In this document: positions 7,491 through 13,863 of the stretch, piece after piece | Layout: every line of letters begins with the position of its first letter | How positions within the stretch are numbered: position 1 is the first letter of the stretch | From: Lachnospiraceae bacterium | Lineage (GTDB): Bacteria; Bacillota; Clostridia; Lachnospirales; Lachnospiraceae | Length of the DNA stretch: 14,560 nucleotides | Direction: 5' to 3' | Assembly: GCA_017463035.1 (NCBI GenBank) | Contig: JAFTPY010000288.1 | Location: 1 to 14,560, forward strand | Notes under the pieces: model-generated | What the model was told of the DNA's origin: nothing | Databases searched by the model: none | Seen by the model: the letters and a program-made list of their open reading frames with translations, nothing else | Program-made: the position numbers and the translations under genes

Positions 7491-8196
7491 ATTGTATTAC
7501 TACCCCTTTCAATTCCTCTGTAATCTCTCTCACACTATATGTAATAAACTCCTCCATATCCTCTGTAGCAAGATACAAAAGCTCCTGTTCCTTTATTCTC
7601 GGTAAATAATGATTGTTCCACCACCATATACTATTCTTTATATATTGCTTTTCAATCCATCCTGGTAAACAATAATCAACCTCCTTACTTATTAATTCAG
7701 AGAACAAATCCCCCAGTTTAGGGTAACTTTCAAGCAAATAAGAATCCAATGCTTCTAATTCATCATGCCTACTTTCACCATGCCCACTTGAATGATAAAA
7801 TTCCCAGACACTGGATACAACTCCTCTTTCTATCGTCTTTTTCAATAATTTCTGTCGAATAATTTCGTGATTGTATTTATCTGTTAACAAATGTACAAAA
7901 TAGCCTATATTGAAATCTCTTTGGTCTGCATCGCTCTCATTTACAATATGTTCCTGCGCAAACGCATTTACTCTCTCTGTAAATATTGCCATAAGCTCCG
8001 GCTCCAGCCATTTGGTATCGGGTATATCCTCACGCAAATGTACCTTCTTCTTGTCCTCACGTTTGTAATCCGGTTTACCCCCAATTGTATCAGGAGCCAG
8101 AGTCCCCAGATAATATGCTCTTTCATTATGTATTAAATTCGGGCATTTTTTTAATAATTCTCTTGCAACTGCGAGATGTGCTATTGTGTTTGACAT
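7489..8196 (-). CDS. Zinc-dependent phospholipase C-like / metal-dependent hydrolase family protein
   Basis: The 235-aa protein resembles small bacterial members of the zinc-dependent phospholipase C fold that occur in Clostridia as uncharacterised proteins. It shows an N-terminal pattern TIAHLAVARELL (His7), then YYLGTLAPDTIGG (Asp36), KVHLRED (His53) and a central helix GYFVHLLTDKYNHE with His102, Asp106 and His110. These spaced His/Asp residues on predicted helices are plausible metal ligands. There is no signal peptide or membrane segment, so it is presumably cytoplasmic, unlike secreted phospholipases. The ATG at 8194-8196 has GAGG 9 nt upstream and begins 2 nt after the isomerase stop, so translation is probably coupled; a TTG at 8205 is an alternative start. 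It is the last gene of the three-gene accessory operon. Family call is moderate; substrate unknown. Confidence 0.65.
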   Translation of the reverse strand: MSNTIAHLAVARELLKKCPNLIHNERAYYLGTLAPDTIGGKPDYKREDKKKVHLREDIPDTKWLEPELMAIFTERVNAFAQEHIVNESDADQRDFNIGYFVHLLTDKYNHEIIRQKLLKKTIERGVVSSVWEFYHSSGHGESRHDELEALDSYLLESYPKLGDLFSELISKEVDYCLPGWIEKQYIKNSIWWWNNHYLPRIKEQELLYLATEDMEEFITYSVREITEELKGVVIQ

Positions 8197-8198
8197 GT

Positions 8199-9011
8199 TT
8201 ACCAACCTCTCATAATTTCAAAACATTTGTTCAACAATGCAATATCGGCCTCTCCGTTCTCATTGAAGGAAGTACCTTCCAAAGTAAGAAAGCCGTTATA
8301 ATTAATATTCTTTAAAAATACCGCAAAGCTGTCAAAATCAATATTCCCCTTTCCGATGGGAAGTGATTTCAGATTTGCCCAATCCATTGGGATACTGCTG
8401 TAATCGCCGATGTGATAGTGGCAGATATGTCCGTTTTTCCATAGCCATTCGTATTCTTTTTGATACAAAAGCCCCATCTGTCCGTGAAAGGCTGCCATCT
8501 TTGTATCGAATACAAATCGAATATCAGGATACCGTTCTGCCAGTTGACACCATCTTGTCATAGGGTCCTTCACATTACAAACAATATTCTCTATCTGTAA
8601 ATCCAAGTCGTATTGGCTTGCGATTTCCTTAAACTTTTTGTAGCAGGACAGATTGTTTTCAAAATTGCTGTCGGAAACTATTCCTCCCCATAAATGTAAG
8701 ACTAACTTTTGCGCGGATATTTCTTTTGCCACCCGACAATCCGCTTTAAAAAATTCAAAACCACATTCAATCTCCTCTGCTGTACCCGTACCAATGCAAC
8801 GGCCAATGTTTTTTTCACAATGTACAACCGGAATATAAAGCCGTAATCCTTTTAGATAAGATATTAGGTCGTCAATTTCCTCGTACCAAGCCTTATACAT
8901 CATTAATTCAAATCCATCGCATAAAAGTTCTTTACTATAGTTCTCTAAAAGTCTGTAATCCCGCTGGTTTTGCGGTCCGATGATGCCACCGGTAGAGCAT
9001 AATATTTTCAT
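8199..9011 (-). CDS. Xylose isomerase-like TIM barrel protein (sugar phosphate isomerase/epimerase family)
   Basis: The 270-aa protein fits the AP-endonuclease-2/xylose-isomerase-like TIM barrel superfamily, whose members isomerise or epimerise sugars or cut DNA at abasic sites using divalent metals. Candidate metal ligands fall at strand ends in the usual order: Glu141 (DLQIENI), Asp169 and His176 (FVFDTKMAAFHGQ), His198/His200 (ICHYHIGDY) and Glu245 (LTLEGTSF). Earlier strands carry PVVHCE (61-66) and LVLHLWGG (103-110). IGKGNIDFDSFAVFL near 219-233 is typical of the sugar isomerase branch. The ATG at 9009-9011 has AGTAGGTG just upstream; a GTG at 9017 touches the previous stop codon (TAGGTG). 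It is translationally coupled to the genes on both sides. The superfamily is well supported; the substrate cannot be read from sequence. Confidence 0.8.
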   Translation of the reverse strand: MKILCSTGGIIGPQNQRDYRLLENYSKELLCDGFELMMYKAWYEEIDDLISYLKGLRLYIPVVHCEKNIGRCIGTGTAEEIECGFEFFKADCRVAKEISAQKLVLHLWGGIVSDSNFENNLSCYKKFKEIASQYDLDLQIENIVCNVKDPMTRWCQLAERYPDIRFVFDTKMAAFHGQMGLLYQKEYEWLWKNGHICHYHIGDYSSIPMDWANLKSLPIGKGNIDFDSFAVFLKNINYNGFLTLEGTSFNENGEADIALLNKCFEIMRGW

Positions 9012-9017
9012 GTACAC

Positions 9018-10127
9018 CTACTTTCTTCCGAAGGTAATTAATTTCCCCCGTAACCAGGTTACTGTAGCCTTTGGATTATTTTTCAGAAAATCATTAATTT
9101 CCTGTCCTCTCTGATAATAAGCATAAGCCTCTCTGCGCGTCATGCCGTGATTCATCAGACGTTCTATCACATCCAGCTCCGGTTCCTTGTACCATAATAA
9201 ATGAAACTCCATCATGTTACTTATGTTTTTTTCATAGTCGTTCTGTTCCGGAGAGAAGAACGATACCTTGTCGTTTAATCGTACTTCGATATTCTTTATT
9301 CCCAACTGATGCATTTGATGTGCACTTCGCATGGCAGCGGCATAGTCTCTGTCACCGTTTTCGTACTCTGCAAGCCAATGTTTTCTGCTACCGTTTCGAT
9401 TGCAAAGCTTATCGTAGTCCATACCCTCGATGTAGATTCCGTCCAACTCAATTTCCCGGTTGATATCCATACTGACGATAAGACCGCCTTCCTTGGTCAG
9501 CGCCTGCATTTTCCTTAAAATCGGTTCGGAAGTTCCGTAATGTCTGAGTACCCCTTGGCACATGGTAATATTATATTCCTTTTTTGTTTTGTAATCCAAT
9601 ATATCTTCCTGAACAAAGGTGGCCGGAAGTTCTTTTTCCTGAAACAATTTTTTACCGTATTGAAGAAGTTTTGCAGAAAAATCCACGCCGGTATAAGTAC
9701 TGCCCTTCGGTAAATATTGCAATAACGAAAGACCGATATAACCGTAGCCACAACCCAAATCCAAAACATCTACAGGCTCGTTGATTCCCCAGACGTTCTT
9801 AATCAAAAATTCGAAATAGTCTTCGTTCCAGCTTGTTTTTTGTTGACGAATTAAATACTGTAACTTTTCATTCCAAAATTCATCGGTGTCGGTTTTTTCT
9901 TCCAGATAAGCGTTCTCTTGTATCGCAGTTAAACCAAGTAACTGGTCGGTTGTTACTCCGAAAACTTCCGAAAGAACCGGCAACATCGTGATATCCGGCA
10001 TGGTAATGCCGTTTTCCCATTTACTGATATTCTGATAAGATGTTCCTACCTCTTCTGCCAGAGCTTGTTGTGTAATTCCTTTTTTCTTACGCAAATATGC
10101 CAACTGAAGATTTACTTTCTTTTGCAT
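9018..10127 (-). CDS. XRE-family HTH regulator fused to a SAM-dependent methyltransferase
   Basis: The 369-aa protein has two domains. Residues 6-63 are a Cro/C1-type helix-turn-helix (LAYLRKKKGITQQALAEEVG, then TSYQNISKWENGITMPDI), which binds DNA in this family. Residues about 100-225 are a class I methyltransferase with motif I VLDLGCGYGYIG (121-132), the acidic end of strand 2 in YTGVDFSAKLL (145-155), and EDILDY (174-179). A C-terminal region (about 226-369) has no recognised motif. I start at the ATG at 10125-10127 because GGAGG lies 8 nt upstream; a TTG at 10142 precedes it. The gene heads the accessory operon and probably regulates it. The methylated substrate could be DNA, protein or a small molecule; no DNA methylase motif IV (such as DPPY or NPPY) is seen, so DNA is unlikely. 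Confidence 0.82.
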   Translation of the reverse strand: MQKKVNLQLAYLRKKKGITQQALAEEVGTSYQNISKWENGITMPDITMLPVLSEVFGVTTDQLLGLTAIQENAYLEEKTDTDEFWNEKLQYLIRQQKTSWNEDYFEFLIKNVWGINEPVDVLDLGCGYGYIGLSLLQYLPKGSTYTGVDFSAKLLQYGKKLFQEKELPATFVQEDILDYKTKKEYNITMCQGVLRHYGTSEPILRKMQALTKEGGLIVSMDINREIELDGIYIEGMDYDKLCNRNGSRKHWLAEYENGDRDYAAAMRSAHQMHQLGIKNIEVRLNDKVSFFSPEQNDYEKNISNMMEFHLLWYKEPELDVIERLMNHGMTRREAYAYYQRGQEINDFLKNNPKATVTWLRGKLITFGRK

Positions 10128-10195
10128 TGTTCCTACCTCCAACCATATGGTAACCGATTTATCACGATTTGTCTTTCATATATTCAGTGAATAGC

Positions 10196-10212
10196 TTCGC
10201 TTTTGAAGCGAA
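10196..10212. promoter_or_regulatory. Candidate operator: 17-bp inverted repeat upstream of the XRE-methyltransferase gene
   Basis: TTCGCTT-TTG-AAGCGAA is a perfect 7-bp inverted repeat with a 3-bp centre, 69 bp upstream of the start codon. Its size and symmetry suit a dimeric XRE-type repressor, and the gene downstream encodes such a domain. I cannot identify a convincing promoter beside it: only weak TATATG- and TATACA-like -10 boxes are near. Autoregulation is an inference. Confidence 0.4.
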
Positions 10213-10246
10213 TGTGTATAAAACATAAGACCATAAACAAAAACAG

Positions 10247-10289
10247 TCCGTCACAAGGCTGATACGATTCATGTCAGCCTTGTGACGGA
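10247..10289 (-). terminator. Rho-independent terminator of the toxN-like gene
   Basis: TCCGTCACAAGGCTGA (10274-10289, read on the minus strand) pairs over 16 perfect base pairs with its complement at 10247-10262 across an 11-nt loop. On the minus strand the stem is followed by CTGTTTTTGTTT. The upstream arm is made of the last codons and the stop codon of the toxin gene. It separates the toxin-antitoxin locus from the next operon. Confidence 0.88.
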
Positions 10290-10813
10290 TATTTCTTCTC
10301 TATATACCTTTTGCATTCTGTTTCCATACGTTTAAAATCCAAACACTGTTCTCTTGCCCCAAAAAACTCTCCCGATACATATTTTACATATAAAACATTT
10401 GCCGTATTCATTAAATCTCTTGCGTGTTCATTACACCATTCTAACTCTTTCCGTAAAAGTTCCTTCTTTTTCCGTGTATCTTCATTATCGTGCTTACGAA
10501 GCTTCGTGTCAATCTTTCGAATTAATATATCCTCTACAGGAACCATCAAGTTGAAATTTAAAACACCTATTAACTCCCCCTGATATATAATCCTTTTAAA
10601 ATCAATCTTATCCCTCATTTTGGCATGCTTTATCTTTGGTTTTGATAAAGGGACACAATATCTATGCTCATTACAAACAACTATCACACCAAGAAAAGGG
10701 CGCTCGTCTTTCCCGATTTGTGGAGAAACCGACAAAACTCTGTCATCAATATTATGTAAATTCCTTATGTATTTCATATCAATTTGATATACATCTAACG
10801 GTAACTGCTTCAT
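10274..10813 (-). CDS. Type III toxin-antitoxin system ToxN/AbiQ-family endoribonuclease toxin
   Basis: ToxN/AbiQ toxins are sequence-specific RNases held inactive by binding a small repeated RNA; known members (ToxIN, AbiQ, CptIN, TenpIN groups) abort phage infection or stabilise DNA. The 179-aa protein matches the family in length (about 170-190) and pattern: YQIDMKYIRNLHNIDDRVLS at the N-terminus, FLGVIVVCNEHRYCVPLSKP, KPKIKHAKMRDKIDFKRI and GELIGVLNFNLMVPV. The segment VPLSKPKIKH (54-63) corresponds to the conserved active-site strand. I start at the ATG at 10811-10813 because GGGAGGG lies 4 nt upstream; a TTG at 10837 would fall inside the terminator hairpin and is rejected. Upstream lie the promoter, RNA repeats and terminator expected of a type III locus. 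Subgroup cannot be fixed by eye. Confidence 0.88.
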   Translation of the reverse strand: MKQLPLDVYQIDMKYIRNLHNIDDRVLSVSPQIGKDERPFLGVIVVCNEHRYCVPLSKPKIKHAKMRDKIDFKRIIYQGELIGVLNFNLMVPVEDILIRKIDTKLRKHDNEDTRKKKELLRKELEWCNEHARDLMNTANVLYVKYVSGEFFGAREQCLDFKRMETECKRYIEKKYPSQG

Positions 10814-10834
10814 TCTTCCCTCCCAAAAATATTT

Positions 10835-10860
10835 CAAGGACTATGTTTCCATAGTCCTTG
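10835..10860 (-). terminator. Attenuating terminator between antitoxin RNA and toxin gene
   Basis: CAAGGACTATG and CATAGTCCTTG form a perfect 11-bp stem closed by a GAAA tetraloop in the minus-strand transcript. The tail AAATATTTTT follows. In type III toxin-antitoxin loci a terminator here lets antitoxin RNA be made in excess while occasional read-through makes toxin mRNA. The toxin ribosome site GGGAGGG comes directly after the T-run. Confidence 0.85.
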
Positions 10861-10930
10861 AATGTAGTGTCACCGTAGCGACCCTAACGCTTTTTGAATG
10901 TCCACTTATCGGCAGGACTCTCCTCACTTT
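10858..10930 (-). ncRNA. Predicted ToxI-like antitoxin RNA with two degenerate repeat units
   Basis: Between the promoter and the attenuating terminator lie two tandem units, 10930-10894 (37 nt) and 10893-10858 (36 nt). Both begin AAAG and end ACATTCAA; the two ACATTCAA copies are exactly 36 nt apart. In an ungapped 36-nt alignment about 19 positions agree, including G-GTC near position 12. Unit 1 can pair AGG with CCT around position 11. Unit 2 can pair GTCGC with GTGAC round a TACG loop. In both units G(A/G)GT could pair with ATTC of the conserved end, as in the pseudoknot of ToxI RNAs. A-rich unit junctions would suit toxin cleavage. Known antitoxin RNAs have about 2 to 5.5 repeats of 34-45 nt. 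The low unit identity means the exact boundaries are uncertain. Confidence 0.68.
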
Positions 10931-10931
10931 T

Positions 10932-10961
10932 ATTGTATCAGATACATTTTCTTTTTGTCAA
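10932..10961 (-). promoter_or_regulatory. Strong sigma-A-type promoter of the toxin-antitoxin locus
   Basis: On the minus strand a perfect TTGACA (10956-10961) is followed after 18 bp by TACAAT (10932-10937, 5 of 6 to TATAAT). Initiation near 10925-10930 would start transcription at the first antitoxin repeat. It lies 28 bp after the rnhB stop codon, and no terminator is evident between them, so some read-through from rnhB is possible. Confidence 0.8.
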
Positions 10962-10989
10962 TAGTTTTTCTCGAAAATCATTAAACTTT

Positions 10990-11796
10990 TTATTCCTTCT
11001 CAACCTCTCCCATTATCCCCTTTATAAAGCTCCTTCTATGTATCGGACACGGCCCGTCCGCACGGAGCTTCTCCATATGCTCCGCGGAACCGTAGCCCTT
11101 GTTTCCGGCAAAGCCGTAGCCCGGATATACCTTGTCGAACTCCACCATCATCCGGTCTCTCGTTACCTTTGCAATAACGCTGGCTGCCGCAATGGACAGA
11201 CTCTTGGCATCCCCTTTAATTATCGGCACCTGTTTTACCGACTTCCCGCCAAAGAGCTCGTTGACTCCCGGAATGGTCACAGCATCGTTTAACAGTACAT
11301 CCGGCGCGCCGCAGGTCTCAGCCATCTTCTGCATTGCCTCCCGCATAGCGCGGAAGGTCGCCTGCAAGATGTTTATCTCATCAATCACCGTATGGGACAC
11401 ACAGCCGATACCGTAGGCTACCGCTTTATCGAGAATTTCAGGAAAAAGTTCTTCCCTCTTTTTTTCGGACAACTGCTTGGAATCGTTCAAATATAAAATC
11501 CGGCAATCCTTCGGAAGCACCACACAAGCCGCCACCACCGGTCCCGCAAGAGGACCTCTGCCCACTTCATCGATACCGCAGACCACGTTGTAATTCCCGT
11601 ATTCCCGCTCATAAGCCAGCATACCGTCCACTCTGGCACACTCCGCCAGAAACTTTTCTTTCCGCTTTCTCGCCTGCTCAATCAGCTTTATGACTCCGCT
11701 TCTGGTATCATCTGCGTACAAAGAAATCACTGTTTCCAGTTCTTCCGGCGTAGCAGTTACCAACGCCTCCTTTATTACATCCATCTTTTCTGCCAT
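10990..11796 (-). CDS. rnhB: Ribonuclease HII
   Basis: RNase HII cuts RNA in RNA/DNA hybrids and removes single ribonucleotides misincorporated in DNA. The 268-aa protein contains the catalytic DEDD set: Asp76 and Glu77 in GIDEVGRGPLAGPVVAA, Asp171 in LLNDAV and Asp196 in IIKGDAKSLSIAAASVIAKV. NDSKQLSEKKREELF, GYGFAGNKGYGSAEH and HRRSF complete the signature. A roughly 70-residue N-terminal extension (helical, charged) is usual in Firmicutes RNase HII. The ATG at 11794-11796 follows AGGGG by 7 nt. It lies 72 bp downstream of rbgA, as in Bacillus. Directly after it the accessory block begins. Confidence 0.97.
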   Translation of the reverse strand: MAEKMDVIKEALVTATPEELETVISLYADDTRSGVIKLIEQARKRKEKFLAECARVDGMLAYEREYGNYNVVCGIDEVGRGPLAGPVVAACVVLPKDCRILYLNDSKQLSEKKREELFPEILDKAVAYGIGCVSHTVIDEINILQATFRAMREAMQKMAETCGAPDVLLNDAVTIPGVNELFGGKSVKQVPIIKGDAKSLSIAAASVIAKVTRDRMMVEFDKVYPGYGFAGNKGYGSAEHMEKLRADGPCPIHRRSFIKGIMGEVEKE

Positions 11797-11868
11797 ATTG
11801 TACCCCTATCTTTTGTAAACCCAATTCATCACAAATCTCTTGACCTTGTTAATCGATTTCAAAAAGCC

Positions 11869-12789
11869 TTACATTTCTTCCGTCGCAGTCGCCACAGAAT
11901 CTTCCGTTTTCTCAACCCTGTCCTTCGCGTTCGTATCCGGTTCTTCCTTCTCCACTCTCTCCAGCGTAATCCTTCCTATTTTACCTGCTCGATAATCATC
12001 CATAATAATGCCCGAAGCACGCTCAATATCCGCCTCGCCGCCCTTTTTCAAGCAGCCGCGCTTTCTTGCCACACGCTCCAATGCCTCAAAGCCGTCGGCA
12101 CATTCCTCAATGCCGTACTTTGCGTTCACAACGCCCGGATATTCCTCGTATAAATAAGAAAGTAAGGTCATGGCAAGTTCCCGGATATCCAAAATATCCT
12201 CATTGATAGACCCAATCCATGCAATCCGCAAACCCACCTGCTGGTCTTCAAACTTCGGCCATAAAATACCCGGCGTATCTAAAAGCTCCAGTTCCTTATT
12301 CAGGCGAATCCACTGCTTTCCCTTAGTAACACCCGGCTTGTTCCCTACAAGCGTAACACTCTTTCCCGCAAAGGAATTGATAAAGGTAGACTTTCCCACG
12401 TTCGGAATACCTACAATCATAGCCCGGAGCGGTCTGCCGATGATACCGCGCTTTAAGTCGCGTTCCCGCTTCTCCTTACATGCCTCTTTAACCACGTTCA
12501 GCACATTCTTTACGCCGGAACCCGCCTTGGAATTCACCGTCAGCACGAAATATCCTTTTTTCTCATAGTAAGTCTTATATTCCTTCGTACGGGCCTCATC
12601 CGCCAAGTCCGCCTTATTAAGCAAAAGCACCCGCGGCTTGTTCCCCGCAAACTTCTCAATGTCCGGATTCTTCGAACTGTACGGAATACGGGCATCCACC
12701 AACTCTATAATTACATCCACCAGCTTCAGTTCATCCTGAATCTGGCGTTTTGCCTTACTCATATGTCCCGGATACCATTGATACTGCAT
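11869..12789 (-). CDS. rbgA: Ribosome biogenesis GTPase RbgA (YlqF)
   Basis: RbgA is a circularly permuted GTPase needed for late 50S assembly in Firmicutes. The G motifs appear in the permuted order: NKAD (58-61, G4), SKAG (87-90, G5), GIPNVGKST (127-135, G1) and DTPG (171-174, G3). The N-terminus MQYQWYPGHMSKAKRQI is the classic family opening. At 306 aa it is slightly longer than usual owing to a charged, low-complexity tail of about 25 residues. The ATG at 12787-12789 has a strong GGAGGTG site. It is in one run with rplS, lepB and rnhB, as is common in Firmicutes. Confidence 0.96.
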   Translation of the reverse strand: MQYQWYPGHMSKAKRQIQDELKLVDVIIELVDARIPYSSKNPDIEKFAGNKPRVLLLNKADLADEARTKEYKTYYEKKGYFVLTVNSKAGSGVKNVLNVVKEACKEKRERDLKRGIIGRPLRAMIVGIPNVGKSTFINSFAGKSVTLVGNKPGVTKGKQWIRLNKELELLDTPGILWPKFEDQQVGLRIAWIGSINEDILDIRELAMTLLSYLYEEYPGVVNAKYGIEECADGFEALERVARKRGCLKKGGEADIERASGIIMDDYRAGKIGRITLERVEKEEPDTNAKDRVEKTEDSVATATEEM

Positions 12790-12804
12790 CTTACACCTCC
12801 GTCC

Positions 12805-12821
12805 GGCAGATTTGCTCTGCC
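12805..12821 (-). other. Small intercistronic hairpin before the rbgA ribosome site
   Basis: GGCAGA and TCTGCC form a perfect 6-bp stem with a 5-nt loop in the 42-bp lepB-rbgA gap, directly before the GGAGG site of rbgA. There is no T-run, so it is not a terminator. It could tune translation or mark an RNA processing site; this is unproven. Confidence 0.35.
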
Positions 12822-12831
12822 TGCCTCGATC

Positions 12832-13431
12832 CTATTGATTCTTCTCCAGATTCATCTGGGAAATAATATTAAACGGATTCAGCGTCAACCACGCCTTTCC
12901 CACAATCTGCTCCTTCGTTACATTACCGATATTGGCAAACCGGCTGTCCTCGCTCTTATTCCGGTTATCGCCCAATACAAAATATTCATCTTCGTCTAAT
13001 GTAATCCCCTCTGCCGCCAGACCGGATAAATGAATTTGTGCCAGACCGTGTACCGCTTCCTTTAACGGTTCTCCGTTAATATAAACCAAACCGTTGGCAA
13101 TCTGCACCTGTTCCCCCGGAAGACCAATCACGCGTTTTACGTGATAATAACTGTGCTCTTCCCCTTCCTGTTCAAACACAATCACATCAAAACGTTTGGG
13201 TCCTTTCGTCATATAAGATAACCGATTCACAATAATGGACGTATTCTCTGCTAAGGTCGGTTCCATGGAAGTTCCCGGAACCACCGTACGTTCAATTGCA
13301 AGTCTGACAAGAAAAAAAGCAAGTACAACGACAGCTACCGTTTCCAAAAGAAGAAACAGTGCGCTTCTAATCTTCTTTTTTCTTTTTCGTTTCTTACGGT
13401 TATCGCTTAAGTCAAAATCATACTTTGCCAT
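12832..13431 (-). CDS. lepB: Type I signal peptidase
   Basis: Signal peptidase I removes signal peptides from exported proteins at the outer face of the membrane. The 199-aa protein has a basic cytoplasmic N-terminus (NRKKRKRKKK, 11-20), one membrane segment (about 22-45), and the catalytic serine in TSMEPTL (Ser55) with the lysine base in YHVKRVIGLPGE (Lys99). The later GDNRNKSEDSR box (154-164) is also present. It is the short Gram-positive SipS-type form. The ATG at 13429-13431 follows AGGGGTGA. It lies between rplS and rbgA, the normal Clostridia position. It could equally be called sipS; the number of paralogues in the genome is not known from this window. Confidence 0.95.
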   Translation of the reverse strand: MAKYDFDLSDNRKKRKRKKKIRSALFLLLETVAVVVLAFFLVRLAIERTVVPGTSMEPTLAENTSIIVNRLSYMTKGPKRFDVIVFEQEGEEHSYYHVKRVIGLPGEQVQIANGLVYINGEPLKEAVHGLAQIHLSGLAAEGITLDEDEYFVLGDNRNKSEDSRFANIGNVTKEQIVGKAWLTLNPFNIISQMNLEKNQ

Positions 13432-13455
13432 TGTCTCACCCCTTTTTTATATGTA

Positions 13456-13483
13456 GAAAGGGACAATTTTCATTGTCCCTTTC
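13456..13483 (-). other. Stable hairpin between rplS and lepB, without a U-run
   Basis: GAAAGGGACAAT (13456-13467) and ATTGTCCCTTTC (13472-13483) form a perfect 12-bp stem with a 4-nt loop, which reads GAAA in the minus-strand transcript. What follows on the minus strand is TACATATAAAAAAGG, which lacks the T-run of a standard terminator. It may be a weak terminator, or an mRNA-stabilising or processing element that sets rplS above lepB. Confidence 0.55.
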
Positions 13484-13492
13484 GTCAACTTA

Positions 13493-13840
13493 TTATCTAA
13501 CAAGTTCCTTAACCTTTGCCTTCTTACCGACTCTGTCACGTAAGTAGTTGAGCTTTGCTCTACGAACCTTACCGCGACGGATAACTTCGATCTTCTCAAC
13601 GATCGGAGAATGTACCGGCCAAGTCTTTTCAACACCAACACCGTTGGATGTCTTTCTTACCGTAAAGGTCTCTCTTGCGCCACCGTTCTGTCTCTTTAAA
13701 ACGGTTCCCTCGAAAATCTGGATACGCTCACGGTTACCCTCTTTTACCTTTGCGTGTACACGTACGGTATCACCTACGGCAAACTCGGCAACCTCGGCCT
13801 TTAACTGAGCTGCTTCAATGTTCTTAATAATGTCGTTCAT
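13493..13840 (-). CDS. rplS: 50S ribosomal protein L19
   Basis: L19 is a large-subunit protein at the interface with the small subunit. The 115-aa sequence matches the family throughout: FAVGDTVRVHAKVKEGNRER, IQIFEGTVLKRQNGGARETF, TVRKTSNGVGVEKTWPVHSP and KIEVIRRGKVRRAKLNYLRD. The ATG at 13838-13840 follows a near-perfect AAGGAGG site. A strong promoter and a probable L19 leader lie upstream, so this gene starts the rplS-lepB-rbgA-rnhB transcript. Confidence 0.98.
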   Translation of the reverse strand: MNDIIKNIEAAQLKAEVAEFAVGDTVRVHAKVKEGNRERIQIFEGTVLKRQNGGARETFTVRKTSNGVGVEKTWPVHSPIVEKIEVIRRGKVRRAKLNYLRDRVGKKAKVKELVR

Positions 13841-13863
13841 GTTGCGACCTCCTTAAAAATATG

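Noticed and set aside
9018..10127. DNA modification methylase of a restriction system
   Set aside because: Motif I is present, but no (D/N)PP(Y/F) catalytic motif is seen, there is no target-recognition domain, and no restriction enzyme gene is nearby.
10142..10151. Palindrome ACCATATGGT as an operator
   Set aside because: A 10-bp palindrome arises easily by chance and this one contains an NdeI-type core; kept only as a remark beside the longer inverted repeat.
10814..10837. Upstream TTG start giving an eight-residue longer toxin
   Set aside because: It lies inside the terminator hairpin and has no ribosome site, whereas the ATG at 10811-10813 follows GGGAGGG by 4 nt and gives the normal family N-terminus.
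10835..10930. Riboswitch in front of the toxin gene
   Set aside because: Leader plus terminator also fits a riboswitch, but I see no known aptamer core. The two 36-37 nt units and the ToxN-type gene downstream fit an RNA antitoxin better.
10858..10930. CRISPR array
   Set aside because: Only two adjacent, half-identical units with no spacers and no cas genes.
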